Source: Gymnopilus junonius (Eukaryota; Basidiomycota; Agaricomycetes; Agaricales; Galerinaceae). From it: a stretch of 64,000 nt of DNA. The DNA lies in the NCBI GenBank assembly GCA_015501075.1, contig JADNYJ010000117.1, forward strand, positions 1-64,000, given 5' to 3'. Position 1 is the stretch's first letter, and each line of letters opens with the position of its first letter. The translations under genes and the position numbers were made by a program. Of the stretch, positions 50,077-61,389 are shown piece by piece. Under the pieces are notes generated by a model, which was given only the letters and a program-made list of their open reading frames with translations, had not been told where the DNA came from and ran no database searches.

Positions 50077-50589
50077 TTAGTCTTTCCTAGACAGACTTCG
50101 ATATAATGTGGACGAAGAGGGTGTGTGACGTCCAAGAAATTGAGGAGTACCGCCTTCTACCTCACGCAGTATGATAGTATGATACTTCTCACATCGTTAG
50201 AACTACGTGTAATCTAATTTACTTGTGCGCTTTTGCTGCTTTTTTCACTTTCCTGGGATTTACTGCAAAGGAAAAGTAAAAATGGAAAACAGCTAATTAC
50301 TTGGGCATATAGAAAAAGCCGTGTCATGGCCGTGGCGGTGCATGCACGGCCACTTGAGGTGCGTGCATGGCATAGGTTGGCTGTATGGCGGTGCGTGGTA
50401 GGGAAGTGATCGGCCGTGCATCGGAGTCATGAGTGCGGGAGGACGTGCGTGCACATTCCAGAGAGAAAGTGGGTGACGGTAAACAACTTCAGATATGCAT
50501 TAGAGTACAGAACATATTCAATAATCTAAATATTATTAATATGCAGTCTATTCCATGTCTGGCTCCTCATTGATTGATGCTTTCTTGAA
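50077..50589. other. intergenic region containing a GC-rich repeat patch
   Basis: Between convergent BTB copy 2 (+) and the nucleoporin-like gene (-). Positions 50315-50460 are GC-rich with repeated GTGCATG/GCCGTG words and an inverted repeat (see separate entry). Confidence 0.5.
50327..50352. repeat. perfect 8-bp inverted repeat in a GC-rich patch
   Basis: TGGCCGTG at 50327-50334 is mirrored by CACGGCCA at 50345-50352 with a 10-base loop that contains part of GTGCATGCAC, itself palindromic. The surrounding 140 bp repeats GTGCATG-, GTGCGTG- and GGCCGTG-like words, unlike the AT-rich flanks. Confidence 0.6.
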
Positions 50590-52790
50590 TCAAGGTCGAG
50601 GTTGAGGCTTCTGTGTCACGTCTCGATTGACAGCCTTGATCGGCGATACGTACTCAATAAAATCAGGCCCTGGCTGATTAGACGTCAATAGAGATTTTTG
50701 CCAGTGTATAAGAGACCATACCTCAAGGTCTTCATTGTTTCCTTTATAATCAGCGCGGTTGAATTGTGGAGGTAGATTAGCATAGACGTCCCAACCATCT
50801 TGATGAGCCAACTGGTTCGTCTTCTTGCGATGTCTCGATGAATCTTATCAATTCGCCTAATTCGACAATTAAAATCTGTACACTCAGGAAAAGGAAATGC
50901 CCACACCTTTATTATTGTAGACAGGTATCAGACTTTTGACTATGCCAGCATGTATATCGAAGTCCTTTGTTTGATTTGTATGTGAATCCTTCGAGACGGG
51001 ATTGTCAGGAACAAAGTAAGAATATATATGTTTGAGAAAGTCCTGAAAAATGCACTGGTGGTAGTTGGTGCGGACGTTTGTCTGAATGCGGGTTGGCTGA
51101 AAGTTGATTGGCCGAGTGAAGGTTGGCCAAAAGCAGATTGGCCAAATACTGAAGTAGAGGTGGATGAAGAGGGTAATCCAAACGCTGAAGTGGTGGTAGT
51201 GGTGGACGGTGTGCTGAACACGGAGGGTGCTGAAGTTGAAGCAAACGCGGAAGGGGTACTGGTGGACGTGTTGCTGAATGCAGAGGATGTTGAAGGGAAG
51301 GCTGATGATGAGGTAGATGGAGGGACGAGCTTGGCGGCTTGTTTGTATGCTCGTTGTGAATTTGCTCGAGCGTTCTTTTAGAATTAATTTAACAAGTCAG
51401 TCTAAGATAGTGAGGTTAGAAGGGTGCCACTCACAGCGAAAGCAGCATCCGCTGCCACCATTTGATTCGATCTGTACTGGACCTGAATCACATGAACATT
51501 GTTAGAATAATTTGAAAAAACTGAAAGCAAAATGAAACTCACATATTTGTTCATGTTCCCCGCTTTCCTTGCCATATAAACTTTAACCCGCAACTCTTCG
51601 TCCAAACCGACAGCTAGAACAGATTCAAGCTTTGCAGGAGCATATGAGGAGAGCAGCCACATAGATTTTTTGGTAGTTGGATTTAAATCTGACACAATAT
51701 TCGCAGCACTGCGAATATCGTTAGAAATAAATCTACTTCATTTGATTCGAAACACACTTGTAGGGCAGGGGAGGCCGATATAGTGTCCCGCTTCATATTT
51801 TGTTCCAAAACGCGTCTTCATAGGAGTCAGCAAGCCGAAAGACATATCCAAGTTGTGGTAGACGCACTTCTGAAGCTTGATTGAACATTTGAAGGATGTT
51901 CATTTCTGCGATTGCCACCAAATTGGCATTGGTACTGACATATGACCTGTTCAAGGTATTATCATACTGAGGGAATGAAAGAGGTATGCGATACACTCAC
52001 CATTTTTCTAGGGTATAAGGCAAGGAGGCAAGAGGACTGCTGCAGCGATAATGACTTTAGCGACTGATGACATAATCGCAGCGTCCCTCATTCCTGTCTT
52101 CCCACTCCTTTGCACTTTGAAGCTGTTCAGGACGACGACCTCATTCATAATTCTTAAATATCTTTTCAAAATACAGTTAAATCACTATTCAAGCCGCCCC
52201 GAAGTAATATACACAGAGTTCTCCGTCCAAAAAAGATACTGGAAAAGGGGAAGACCTTAGTCATGCGGCAGCTGCAGTGAACGAGAGGACGGCGCTTTTG
52301 TCCTCCGGATTATCTTGAATGAATAGTGACTATGAAGGAGTGCTATTACTGCGCACATCCTCTGATCCCAGGATATGCGGTGCCGGATGCTACCACTATG
52401 AGGAGAAGTGAAGGTCAGCAAACGTATGGGCTTTGTTTAATGACCTCCGCAAAAGTCTAGGCACACCTTCGGGAGGACGCTGGGAATTGTGGGGTCGTTC
52501 TGCCCACAAGATAATTCCAATCCTCGAGAAAATAATGACCTTAGAAAGCCAGCCATTAACGTCTCCAAATTTGAAAAGTCCGTTTTGATCATGCTAACCT
52601 TGTACTGAGCAGGCTGGCGCCGAATCGAACAGGACCGGCCATTGGTGCAAAGCGGCCGCTATTGGGAGCTGAGTTTCTAGAGCAAAGGCTAAAGGAGAAC
52701 GGAAGATGTTGGAAATGAGAGAAATAGGCCTGATACTCACAAGTGGACAGTACCTGCCCAGTATTTGTCACCACCAGCCATTTTCCTTAT
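50590..52790 (-). pseudogene. AMO1/NUP42-like FG nucleoporin, probably degraded
   Basis: Pieces in order on minus: NSAPNSGRFAPMAGPVRFGA (about 52680), SDLNPTTKKSMWLLSSYAPA and ESVLAVGLDEELRVKVYMAR (51695-51560), then KAGNMNKY|VQYRSNQMVA. FG repeats follow (51221-50940: TSAFGLPSSSTSTSVFGQSA and FGQPSLGQSTFSQPAF). A stretch near 50790 reads DVYANLPPQFN. The WxLSSYxPAK block, the ELR...AGN motif and the SAFGQP repeats fit fungal AMO1/NUP42-like nucleoporins involved in mRNA export. The CCCH zinc finger expected at the N-terminus is not readable and the C-terminal part needs frame changes, so I call it a probable pseudogene. Limits are approximate. Confidence 0.5.
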
Positions 52791-53296
52791 ATGCGAGAAC
52801 CTCGTCCTATTCATATGTTTCCTTGAGGTTAAACATCACTGAACGGCCCCATCATAGAGGCACAAGAGCTGGAGAGAGCGGGCAGAGAGCGTGGATGGAG
52901 ATGCGTGCAACAGTGATAAAGACGGCGGAGGGATGACCTCAATTGGGGGAAAATAGTCGCTGTCGAGGATGGAACCGCATTTAAGGAAGCGAATCGGCGA
53001 TAAACGGTGCACTTCGTGGTCTAAAGAATGTTCATCACATTAGAGTGTGAAGGAGCGAGGTTCTTCTATCTGAAAGGAGGCCCATCGACTCGGTTTTAAC
53101 TTGTCTCGCTTTCCTTGTGAAAGTATATTCTGGATATCGAGTCTGTGGTGGCTGAGGTTGTGAGAGTGAGGAGGGCGTAGGAAGAAAAGAAGTTGCTGAA
53201 GAGGCCATTTTGATGATTTCAGTCAGGAAACGGAAAAGACGAAATCGACGTGGATATCACTCACGGCGAAAATAGCATTCACTTCTGATACTGACC
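52791..53296. other. intergenic region
   Basis: A minus-strand frame (about 53206-53035, MASSATSFLPTPSSLSQPQ) is Ser/Pro-rich and too weak to call. Nothing else. Confidence 0.35.
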
Positions 53297-54060
53297 TCAT
53301 CTTCCTTCTTCCTTTAAACTTGAGGTCATTCTTGAGAAACTCCATTCCGGAGTGAACGCGACATCAATGGTCTATACACCAACGCCGATCAGCAAAAAGG
53401 ACGAGATATATAGATAGGCAAGGCTGTCCTCACCTTGACTATGCATCTCCTCCGGTGGTCCAAGGAAAGCATCCGATTAATGTCAACTAGGAACTGCTGT
53501 TGGCAGGCACGATGATGAGCGAAAATCACTTGCGGTACAAATCTGCGGAAAGGTCGTGTTTGGGTAGGCAGGCGTAACGATGGAAGTGGGAGATGAACCA
53601 GCCTAGTGCTTGTCAATCCCCGCCTATTGGACGAGTGGCGACGAGAAAAAGATGCTGAACGTCGTGCTGACGCGTCGACCGACCTTGTGGATCGTGGAAA
53701 AGGATTCAGGACGTCGAGAGGTTCGGTGACCTTAGGCAGCGTCCTTGGTAATTCGCTTGCTTTGAGGATCCGATTGCGCTTGTCAGGAGTCAGGACTGCC
53801 GGGTACGGCAGATTACAGCTCTGCTTCGCTGGTCCACGCCTGTGCCTCTAGAAAACCCTGCAATCGTGAATAATGCGCATGAGAACGTGTATAGAGGTAG
53901 AGTAAGGGGGAACGCAATGTAACATACTTACCCGCTCTCGACGCGTCCTCCTCCCTCGGAAGAGGGTTCCCAAAGACTTCGAGTCCCACAAAAATTCCCG
54001 CGAAGCTTTATCGATGCCCGCCACTGCGTCATATCCTACTGCAACTGCTGAGGCTCAGAG
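53297..54060 (-). CDS. unknown, conserved-looking protein (5' end unresolved)
   Basis: Spliced minus-strand reading is open over several exons: YDAVAGIDKASREFLWDSKS and LGTLFRGRRTRRER, then (intron about 53936-53877) EAQAWTSEAEL, NRILKASELPRTLPKVTEPL, RSVDASARRSASFSRRHSS, then FVPQVIFAHHRACQQQFLV, DINRMLSLDHRRRCIVK, and after an intron near 53434-53381 TIDVAFTPEWSFSRMTSSLK with a stop at 53297. Residue use looks coding (mixed hydrophobic/charged, His/Cys/Arg cluster). I do not recognise the family, and the start codon is not found in the GC-rich DNA upstream. Confidence 0.4.
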
Positions 54061-54432
54061 CTACAGTCGACTATGACGACCCAGCCCATCCGAGTTCTTC
54101 TCCTTCTCCTTCTCCTCCTGATCCCGCACTCCACCATCATTACCATCCGCATCCAACACCACATCGACCAACTCCGCCTCACCAACATCCCCAAATGCAC
54201 GTCACTGCACCTCTCCAACACACCCATCAGCCCCTGCGTCCTGTCCGTGGCCCGTTGGTTCGACTTGTTGGAGTTCCCGTTCCTATTCCCAGACGCATTC
54301 CCCGACGCAGACGCAGACACCACTCTCAACTCAATCCCCTCAAAAGAAGGTAAAGTAGAACAGGTTGCCATAGGCGAGAGGGAAGGAGCGAGCGGCTTCC
54401 AGTCGATTTTGGGCAGGATGTAGGGGTCGACT

Positions 54433-54729
54433 TTGGATGAGATGTCGTGGGTGAGGTACAGAGATGGAGATGGAGCCGAGGAAGGGTGGGAGGAGGTGCA
54501 GGTTTTAGGCTCGTTGGGGCTGGGGTGGTGGTGGTTCGATTGGACGTGGTCAGGTTATTATCCGGAGTGGTTCGAGTACTCGGCAGTGCTGCTTCAAGCC
54601 GAGAACGAAGTGTTAAATGGGTTTCGAGATCCTGTTTGGAATGCTCTAATTCCTTTCATATGTGGGCCGTATTTTAGGCAAGATAAGTGGCTCTGTTTTG
54701 TCAGCTATTGGCTCCTTTTTTGTCATTGA
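54433..54729 (+). pseudogene. C-terminal fragment of an APH/protein-kinase-like gene
   Basis: The frame reads LGLGWWWFDWTWSGYYPEWF then EYSAVLLQAENEVLNGF and DPVWNALIPFICGPYFRQDK. This is the segment that follows the catalytic loop in fungal APH-like kinases (IDW...SGxYPxWFEY). No N-lobe or catalytic loop precedes it. It complements the 44.5-45.25 kb fragment, which stops exactly before this segment. Confidence 0.55.
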
Positions 54730-55155
54730 GTTGGAATGCCTAGTCCAGGACTTGTGAAATGGATAGCAAGCACTCCATAATATCAAAAGATCCCGCTTGG
54801 ATCTCTCCGAGTTTGACTATTCGACTGGGGCTACGCGGGAAATTTCCGCTTTGAACTGGTGAAGCTTTTTGAATTCCTCCCGTCGTTTCTCTGGTTCTGA
54901 GGCTGAAGTGGCGCACCTTGTTTTATTCGAATTCAATGCGCCGTGTACCTATAGTAATTAATCCAGACAGGCGTTTTTTCCTGTTTAAATCAAGGATGGA
55001 TAAATTTAGCACACTGGCGGTGCTGGAATTGTCGGCCCGGTTCTAGATCTGACACGAATCGTGACGAGCGCTTGCACAGCTTTCTCAGGCTAACCACTTC
55101 GGCTGGCGTTCGTTTTTCTAGCTCTGATGCCTCTGTTCTCCTCTCATTTTACGAC
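54730..55155. other. intergenic region upstream of the NACHT gene
   Basis: About 425 bp containing the NACHT-gene promoter. No TATA box is clear. Confidence 0.4.
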
Positions 55156-57869
55156 ATGTTCAACAGAAATGCCCTTATTACTGGAGGGTCGATGACATAT
55201 GTGGCAGGACATTTGTATCATCACACCAATGAAGCATCAAAGTCACCTTCTGGTGAGTGAATGATTCTCATCTTTATGATCATCATCGTCGTGAATCATG
55301 ATTGGGCCCCTTGCTTAGGTTTCCAACTATTATGCGACCGCGTCACTGCAAGTGCGCTACACACTTCTGGTGAAGTATCAGAGCAACCCAAGTGTCATCC
55401 AGGAACGCGCGTGGCAATCTTGAATGAGCTCAACAGTTGGGGGGCGGCGTTGGTGTACGAATACCCTGTGAAATGGCTGCATGGTCCGGCAGGGGCAGGC
55501 AAATCTGCTATCCAACGAACTGTGGCTCACTTTCTGCAGGACCAAGGCCTCCTTCTTGCCAGCTTTTTCTTTTTTCGAGCCGACCCCAATCGGAATACGT
55601 CTGCCAACTTCATCGCAACTATTGCTTATCAGATGGCACTCGCCATTCCTCAGACGCGTGTACATATCGAAGAGGCCATCGAAAAGCACCCTTTTATCTT
55701 CTCCAGTTCAATATGGAGACAGGCTCAATATCTAATCATTGAACCTCTTCTTCTTGTCCAACAAGAATCCCCGTTTGACATCGGATCCTATCCTAGGATC
55801 ATCATCGTTGATGGCCTCGATGAATGCACTGATCCCGACAAACAGTGCGACATCTTGCAAGCTCTGTGCCGTATTATCCAGGAAATCCCAATTCCAGTTG
55901 CTCTACTTGTTGCCAGCCGTCCCGAGCACCATATCCGAAGCGCTTTTGATGTTGGACATCTCAATAAACTATCATCACGAATAATTCTCGACAATTCCTA
56001 TGATCCAGATTCAGATATCAAGAAGTATCTCTACGAGAAGTTTTACTTCATCCGCGACCGTCATCCTATGAAATCAAGTCTATTAAACTTACAGTGGCCT
56101 TCACCCCAAACTATAGACAACTTGGTGGCAAAAGCATCAGGTCAATTCATCTATGCCTCGACAGTAGAGAAGTTCATCAATTCTCCGAGGCACAATCCAT
56201 CGAAGCGTTTGGATATTATCCTTGGGGCACTGGATGCAGGTGACTTGAAACCATTCAAACAACTAGATATTTTGTACTCCACGATCTTCTCTGCAGTAGA
56301 GGGGGAACTTGATACCACCCTTCGTATCCTAGGTGCCCTGTTAGTCTCTTATACACATTATGACAAATTCACAGGTGACCGGAGGGTTCGAATCCGTTCT
56401 CCGGCACACCTTGAACGACTTTTTCAGTTGGAACACGGCGATGTTCCGCGTCTGCTTTATGACCTGGAGTCTTTACTAAATGTAGAGGGAAGGGATCAAG
56501 ACATTCGCATTTTCCATGCTTCATTATCGGATTATCTCTTTGACCGGTCGAGATCGGGCCAGTTTTGGATTGATACAGAGTCCACATATGCTGACCTCGC
56601 TGAACAGTACATTAATCGCTTACCCGAATGGTCAGGTAAGTGCGCGTCTATCCGGACTGGCAGCTCCATTAACTTTGTCGGAATCTCTGTCTCTTAGATA
56701 TTCACCATCTCTTCATGAACAATGCCGATTTATTCCTTTCAAAAGCGGCAGCCACTCCTGGACTGCAGCTGGCGATCCAAAATTGCAACTTCAAGAAACT
56801 GATTTCATTGAGAAATCCATATCCGTTTGGCCTCAATTATATTGCACCAACTTTGCTTGATGTTGTCATAGAAAACTCGGTAAGGCTCAATATTCATGTT
56901 GAGCATTGAACTGAAACACCATTTCATTTTAACAGCAATTTGCCAATGCCAATGATGTGTTCGCAGTCCCAATCTCAGCCTATCGACACCTCGTTGAGGC
57001 AGTGATACAGGTTTATTTCTACAATGTTCGACTGAAAGCATTCCTTGTAGTCATCAACATGCCATTTCCATGGGTTTCGCGCAAGCGCAATCATGTATTC
57101 CAACTTTCACGAGAAGATATCGAAACAGAACAAAAATTGGGCTTTAATTTCTCAAATTCAGTGGAAGTGCCTCCTCTTTTAGGGCACGTTGCAAGTCTGC
57201 TTGATGACCCAAAGAAAAGAAGCTTCGTGGATAAAGATCAGTATGCCGATATTGCGGTGCATGGCTTGGATAATTTACGTAGATATTCAGGGTATGTCCG
57301 ATAATCGTCCACTCTTGCCTTTACAGCTAATTGGTCGTTTATGGTGCGATGACAGGACTCCGCACGACGATTTAATGTATTCCATTCAAAGTCTCTGACA
57401 AGTCATTTGCTCAACCGTTCCTTCTAGGTCTTCGGCGTCAGAAATATTTTCTCGTCTCCTTCCGAAGTCCTCAATCCGTGATGATCTTACTGAAAGCATC
57501 AGGAACTTCTCGTGCGATTGCCCTCACCTGATATCTCCGGCACTCCAGGAGGCTATGGAGGCCTATAATGCGGTATGTTCTGCCATGTTTCTTTGAATAT
57601 CATGTATAGTGCTCATATTCGGGATCTAGCGACTACCTGCACAATCTATGATTGAATCAGAGAGTTATGGCGACCGGGAGAATCCTGATCTAGGCATTGA
57701 TACAGGATTTTACCACTCAAACCTGGATGCCATGCCGGCTGTCACCATCCTAGGATTATTCAAAAAGGAAGAGGTTACCTATACGCAAGAAAAATCGGGG
57801 GTAAAAATAGAGCATGCCAAGGACCAAGAAGGCCACGGTCAAGGTTGTTGTAGGTGTGTTGCTATGTGA
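55156..57869 (+). CDS. NACHT-type STAND NTPase with C-terminal CaaX box
   Basis: This is a fungal NLR-like NTPase, the class used in self/non-self recognition and other signalling. The N-terminus MFNRNALITGGSMTYVAGHL is the short ITGG motif found in many mushroom NACHT proteins. After an intron the linker reads PKCHPGTRVAILNELNSWG. Walker A is GPAGAGKS (about 55485) and Walker B is RIIIVDGLDECTD (about 55800); SRPEHHIRSAF follows as sensor region. HASLSDYLFDRSRSGQFWID is the usual end of the NTPase module. The C-terminal part (QFANANDVFAVPIS..., ISPALQEAMEAYNA, AMPAVTILGLFKKEEVTYTQ) has no WD40 or ankyrin repeats and is not recognised. It ends HGQGCCRCVAM, a CaaX box with two extra cysteines. 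Introns: about 55253-55318, 56636-56698, 56881-56935, 57294-57427, 57574-57630. The frame is intact throughout. Confidence 0.85.
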
Positions 57870-58159
57870 TAGGTCCGTGGGTCTCGTCGACTCAGTGGGC
57901 GTAATAATGGGAAGGTGTAATTTATACAGAGCAGTATATATTCTACTTTACTCTAGTTGTATCTAATATATATGTATCACACGGAGCATTATTTATAATT
58001 GGTGCCTTTATGACATGAATTCAACATCTGGCTGAGGTAGAAATCCGTGAGGCTCGGAGCTTATTCATTAGAGCGACTTATAAAGGTGACACGTTATTTG
58101 ATAAAAGCAAGTCATTCGAAACTATCTCCGAGGTGAATGACATGAAGTTTTCCTATTTA
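57870..58159. other. convergent intergenic region
   Basis: AT-rich 3' flanks of the NACHT and membrane-protein genes. Nothing else. Confidence 0.4.
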
Positions 58160-58714
58160 CTACGAATTTCCTAATACATCAACATTAAAGGCGCGTTTCC
58201 TTTGCTTGAAGGCAGTCTGCATATGAAAAAAATGTGGTGGTTCAGTACAAGTAGATAAGCACCTTTGCATTACTAACGCACCGACAAGAAAACATCGAGC
58301 GCCTGCACTCGAATAGACAACCGAAAGAGACGCCATATCCTCCCCCAGGCACATAATTCCTGGACGAGACTTTTTGTCGGAAGTGAAACGAACATCAAGG
58401 TCCCAATCTCAATCTCCAATCTAAACAGCAAAATTTAAATAAATGAGGATTATAATCGCAGTGAGAAACTGTAGAACATACCCTTCAAGGAGCAGACGGA
58501 TTTGCACTTGCTGAGATGCGTAGGAAAGCGACTCCTCGTCACCAAGGCTCCGAAACAGACACCACGTCTCATCGATCGCTTCCGAAAGACGTAAAAATTG
58601 TTGGGCAGGATTGTACCGGTACGAGAAGATTACGATCGTGATGATGGTGCTGACGATCGAGAGGATGATCAATGTAAAATGGATTGGGTCCATTCCGAGA
58701 ATAGTCTGTGCCAT
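58160..58714 (-). CDS. small single-pass membrane protein, unknown
   Basis: Three exons read MAQTILGMDPIHFTLIILSI then VSTIITIVIFSYRYNPAQQF, a clear N-terminal transmembrane segment. A helical, charged part follows: RLSEAIDETWCLFRSLGDEE and ASQQVQIRLLLEG|LEIEIG. The C-terminus, after introns at about 58483-58423 and 58274-58210, is TAFKQRKRAFNVDVLGNS before TAG at 58160. About 140 residues. This MDP...FTIIVLSIVSTIIT type recurs as a multicopy family in mushroom genomes, to my recollection, without known function. The upstream ATG at 58834 would add 40 unlikely residues. Confidence 0.55.
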
Positions 58715-60309
58715 TCGGTTCTGTACAGCACAATCAAAAAGTAAAAGAAAAGGTGGGCAAGGGTGCCACCAGGGCGATATGGGTGGTTTTGAGGGAACAT
58801 TCTCCTTGGCCGGTAAGCTTTTTGTATCACTCAACGCCCATGCTGTGCGTGAGGTGCACCAGCATTTGTTAAATGGCCGTTATAGTCGCGAGCGAAGCTT
58901 CAATCCACGTTCAATGGAAACGAAATATGGACTGTGCACTACGACAACGATCGTCGGTGAGTCAGAACAGGTCAGAGTTCATGGATTGTACCGTCGCACA
59001 GCACGTGCACTGTACGCCGAGTTGTCCTATAATGGGAAGTACTTCCTTATTTGTCAAGTCTTGGCGTCGTGTTTTCGGTGTGCATTGCCATCTCAACGCC
59101 GTTGCCTCTGCAGCCAGTTGCAACTTCGATAACGAGACCCTTTAATACTCTTTGTGTGTATTTGAAATTTTACTGATATTTAATTTCACCCATTTCAATT
59201 TCATTGCGTAGGAGTCAATTGTAGGTTTAAGCACGTCTAAGCACGTCATTGCCAACTTGCCATTTCCTGTGCTGCCTGCGCCGTGCGTCCAGCGGTGAAT
59301 ACAATCAATGGATTTGACTAGGGTTAACTTACTACAGCTTAACCTTTATGCAAGGGCAATGTCGTACTTTAAGAACGGATGCAACGACTAGCTCGGATGA
59401 CTACTTAGTAGCCCAGGATGTCTGGTACTGTCATCTGTAGGTACTTCTGGTCGTATGAATTCCACACCAAGGTACTTGTAATTTCATGTTCGCTTAGTGC
59501 ACTGCCCCTTTTTTCCGAGCTCCTGAGCTCCTTAACCCTTGCCCAAGTGAAGCCTCGAGGTTAGCACGCGGCCCCAGCCGCACGCTGAAATGCCTCGACA
59601 ACATCCTACTGGCCATCAGGTCTTCGGATGCGGGGCAATGATGACATATACTTATTTAATCTCGGGGACATGGGCTGCCTGCACCCGCGAAGCAGTGATG
59701 CATATCAGCTACGTACTAGGAGCATGTCTCCTGGGATTCCATGACCTCGATCCATCGGAGGGTGGATCATGTCCACGCTTCTGCCATAGCTAACAGGCTA
59801 TGCGCCCTAGATGATGGACATATTAGGAAAGTTATTGCAGAATTTGGCAGTCCTTCCACCTTCCATTGTTACTAGATTAGTGTTTGATTTTCCTCACCTC
59901 GGCCGACCCGGTGAGACGTGTGAGAGGTGCCAGTACAAATTTTTTTATAGGAGTTTCGAGAAAATGCTCCCCGAGGAGTCCAAGTGGTCGTCCGACCCAC
60001 GTAATACAAATTCGAGATAATGATAGTGATTATCAGTAGGATGACGTCCGCCGACCGACATTCCAATTGGGTCAACGTTCGGCGCATTTCCAACTCCGCG
60101 AGGAAGGAACCCATCAATTTCTGGAGGTAATTAAACACGAATATGTCAATGTGGCGCAAGAGAGCGCATGGTACTATTTACCTAATTAGAACATTACTCG
60201 AGTACAGATGTACTAAATAGGCGTTCAACTACAATTACTTGATGACTTGAATAAAAAAATACGTAGGAACTTTAGACGAAAGTACGCAAGTTGTTCGCAT
60301 GAAAGGATC
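58715..60309. other. gene-poor region
   Basis: About 1.6 kb. A Cys-containing frame (+ 58873-59145) and a hydrophobic minus frame (60159-59872) are unconvincing. No RNA gene, repeat or transposon motif recognised. Confidence 0.4.
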
Positions 60310-61158
60310 CTAGTCCATCTCAATGGTCGCGGGCAATGCATCAATCTCCTCTCTCAAGCCTTGTAAAAACTTCCAAGAATCAAGCAAACTCTCCGGACAT
60401 CTTGAGCACCCCGAAGCCCTGACCGCACCAAACAAAAAGTCCAAGCTAAACACTACCTTCGTCGTCGGCCTCAGCTGCAACTCCTCTCGCGCCTTCTTCT
60501 CCCATTGATACCACCACTTGGGCGCATCGTGCATGGTGAAAGCAGATCCATTGCATTGCATGCATTTGAGGTTTCCTGGGCACTCGAGCAATTTAATGGC
60601 AGAGCTCGAACGGATAGCGTGAAGGCGTAGGAGACGATGATAGTCATATGCGGATATATATTTTAACTCCGGTAAAGGCGGTGCGGTGGTGTCAAGGATA
60701 TGGACGTCCAGTGTCTGGCGAGAGGCTAGTTTAACCTCGTCGTCAAAGTCGTACCGACACGCTACAGCGTACACCCGGATAGGAGAGGATTGGAGAAAGC
60801 GGGGCGAAATAAGAAGTGTGCGAATGATGGTGATGACTGTGGTGAATTCGTACTTGACGGCTGCGGCAAGTATATCAATCAGGTCATCGAGAGAGTCAAT
60901 AACGGGGCGCTCGACTTGATATACGTATCGCAGTACAGCGTCCAGAATGCGACTTGGTTCAGAAACGGGGACATTAGGCGCTTTCCCGACTAGGCTGTCA
61001 GGCAGTGATTGAGGGAGAGAGAACATGACGTTAAAAAAAGGGGAAGCCGCGGCGAGGATGCATTTGTGAACGTGGAACTCGGTGGTACGCTCTGCTTCGG
61101 AGGTGAGGAGGATAACATCAGAGTCTGGAGAGTCGAAGTGATAGTCAGGTAAGGACAT
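60310..61158 (-). CDS. BTB/POZ domain protein, single exon
   Basis: The intronless frame starts MSLPDYHFDSPDSDVILLTS. The BTB fold reads FHVHKCILAAASPFFNVMFS then LDAVLRYVYQVERPVIDSLD. A helical C-terminal part follows (VYAVACRYDFDDEVKLASRQ), with two CxxC pairs (LKCMQCNG and SGCSRCPES). This is a common mushroom BTB type of about 280 residues; the partner is unknown. The start at 61158 is preferred to the upstream ATG at 61197 because the TATA-like box at 61217-61224 would leave almost no leader for the latter. It differs in type from the tandem BTB pair at 47-50 kb. Confidence 0.8.
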   Translation of the reverse strand: MSLPDYHFDSPDSDVILLTSEAERTTEFHVHKCILAAASPFFNVMFSLPQSLPDSLVGKAPNVPVSEPSRILDAVLRYVYQVERPVIDSLDDLIDILAAAVKYEFTTVITIIRTLLISPRFLQSSPIRVYAVACRYDFDDEVKLASRQTLDVHILDTTAPPLPELKYISAYDYHRLLRLHAIRSSSAIKLLECPGNLKCMQCNGSAFTMHDAPKWWYQWEKKAREELQLRPTTKVVFSLDFLFGAVRASGCSRCPESLLDSWKFLQGLREEIDALPATIEMD

Positions 61159-61216
61159 GTTGGTGAAGAGCACGGGGAAGGAAAGAATGCAATGCAAGGC
61201 CCAAGCCTTTATTTAA

Positions 61217-61224
61217 CTTATATA
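61217..61224 (-). promoter_or_regulatory. TATA-like box of the single-exon BTB gene
   Basis: On the minus strand TATATAAG lies 59 bp upstream of the ATG at 61158, supporting that start. Confidence 0.4.
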
Positions 61225-61389
61225 CGCAGATCAAGACTCAGCACAGGAGACAATCCAGATTGACATCCTCTTGGGGCATCTAGAGGCGGACACAAACAGA
61301 AGGGGCAGTGGAATCGACCTCTTTGAAGACTCCAGCGGGCGTCATCCTCCCATTGTCAAGGCCCCAAATACGGACAAACACCCCTTTAA

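Noticed and set aside
59590..60159. Short frames in the 58.7-60.3 kb gap
   Set aside because: No splice-linked continuation and no recognisable domain.
61159..61197. Upstream ATG for the single-exon BTB gene
   Set aside because: It lies about 20 bp from the TATA-like box and adds residues that do not belong to the BTB fold.
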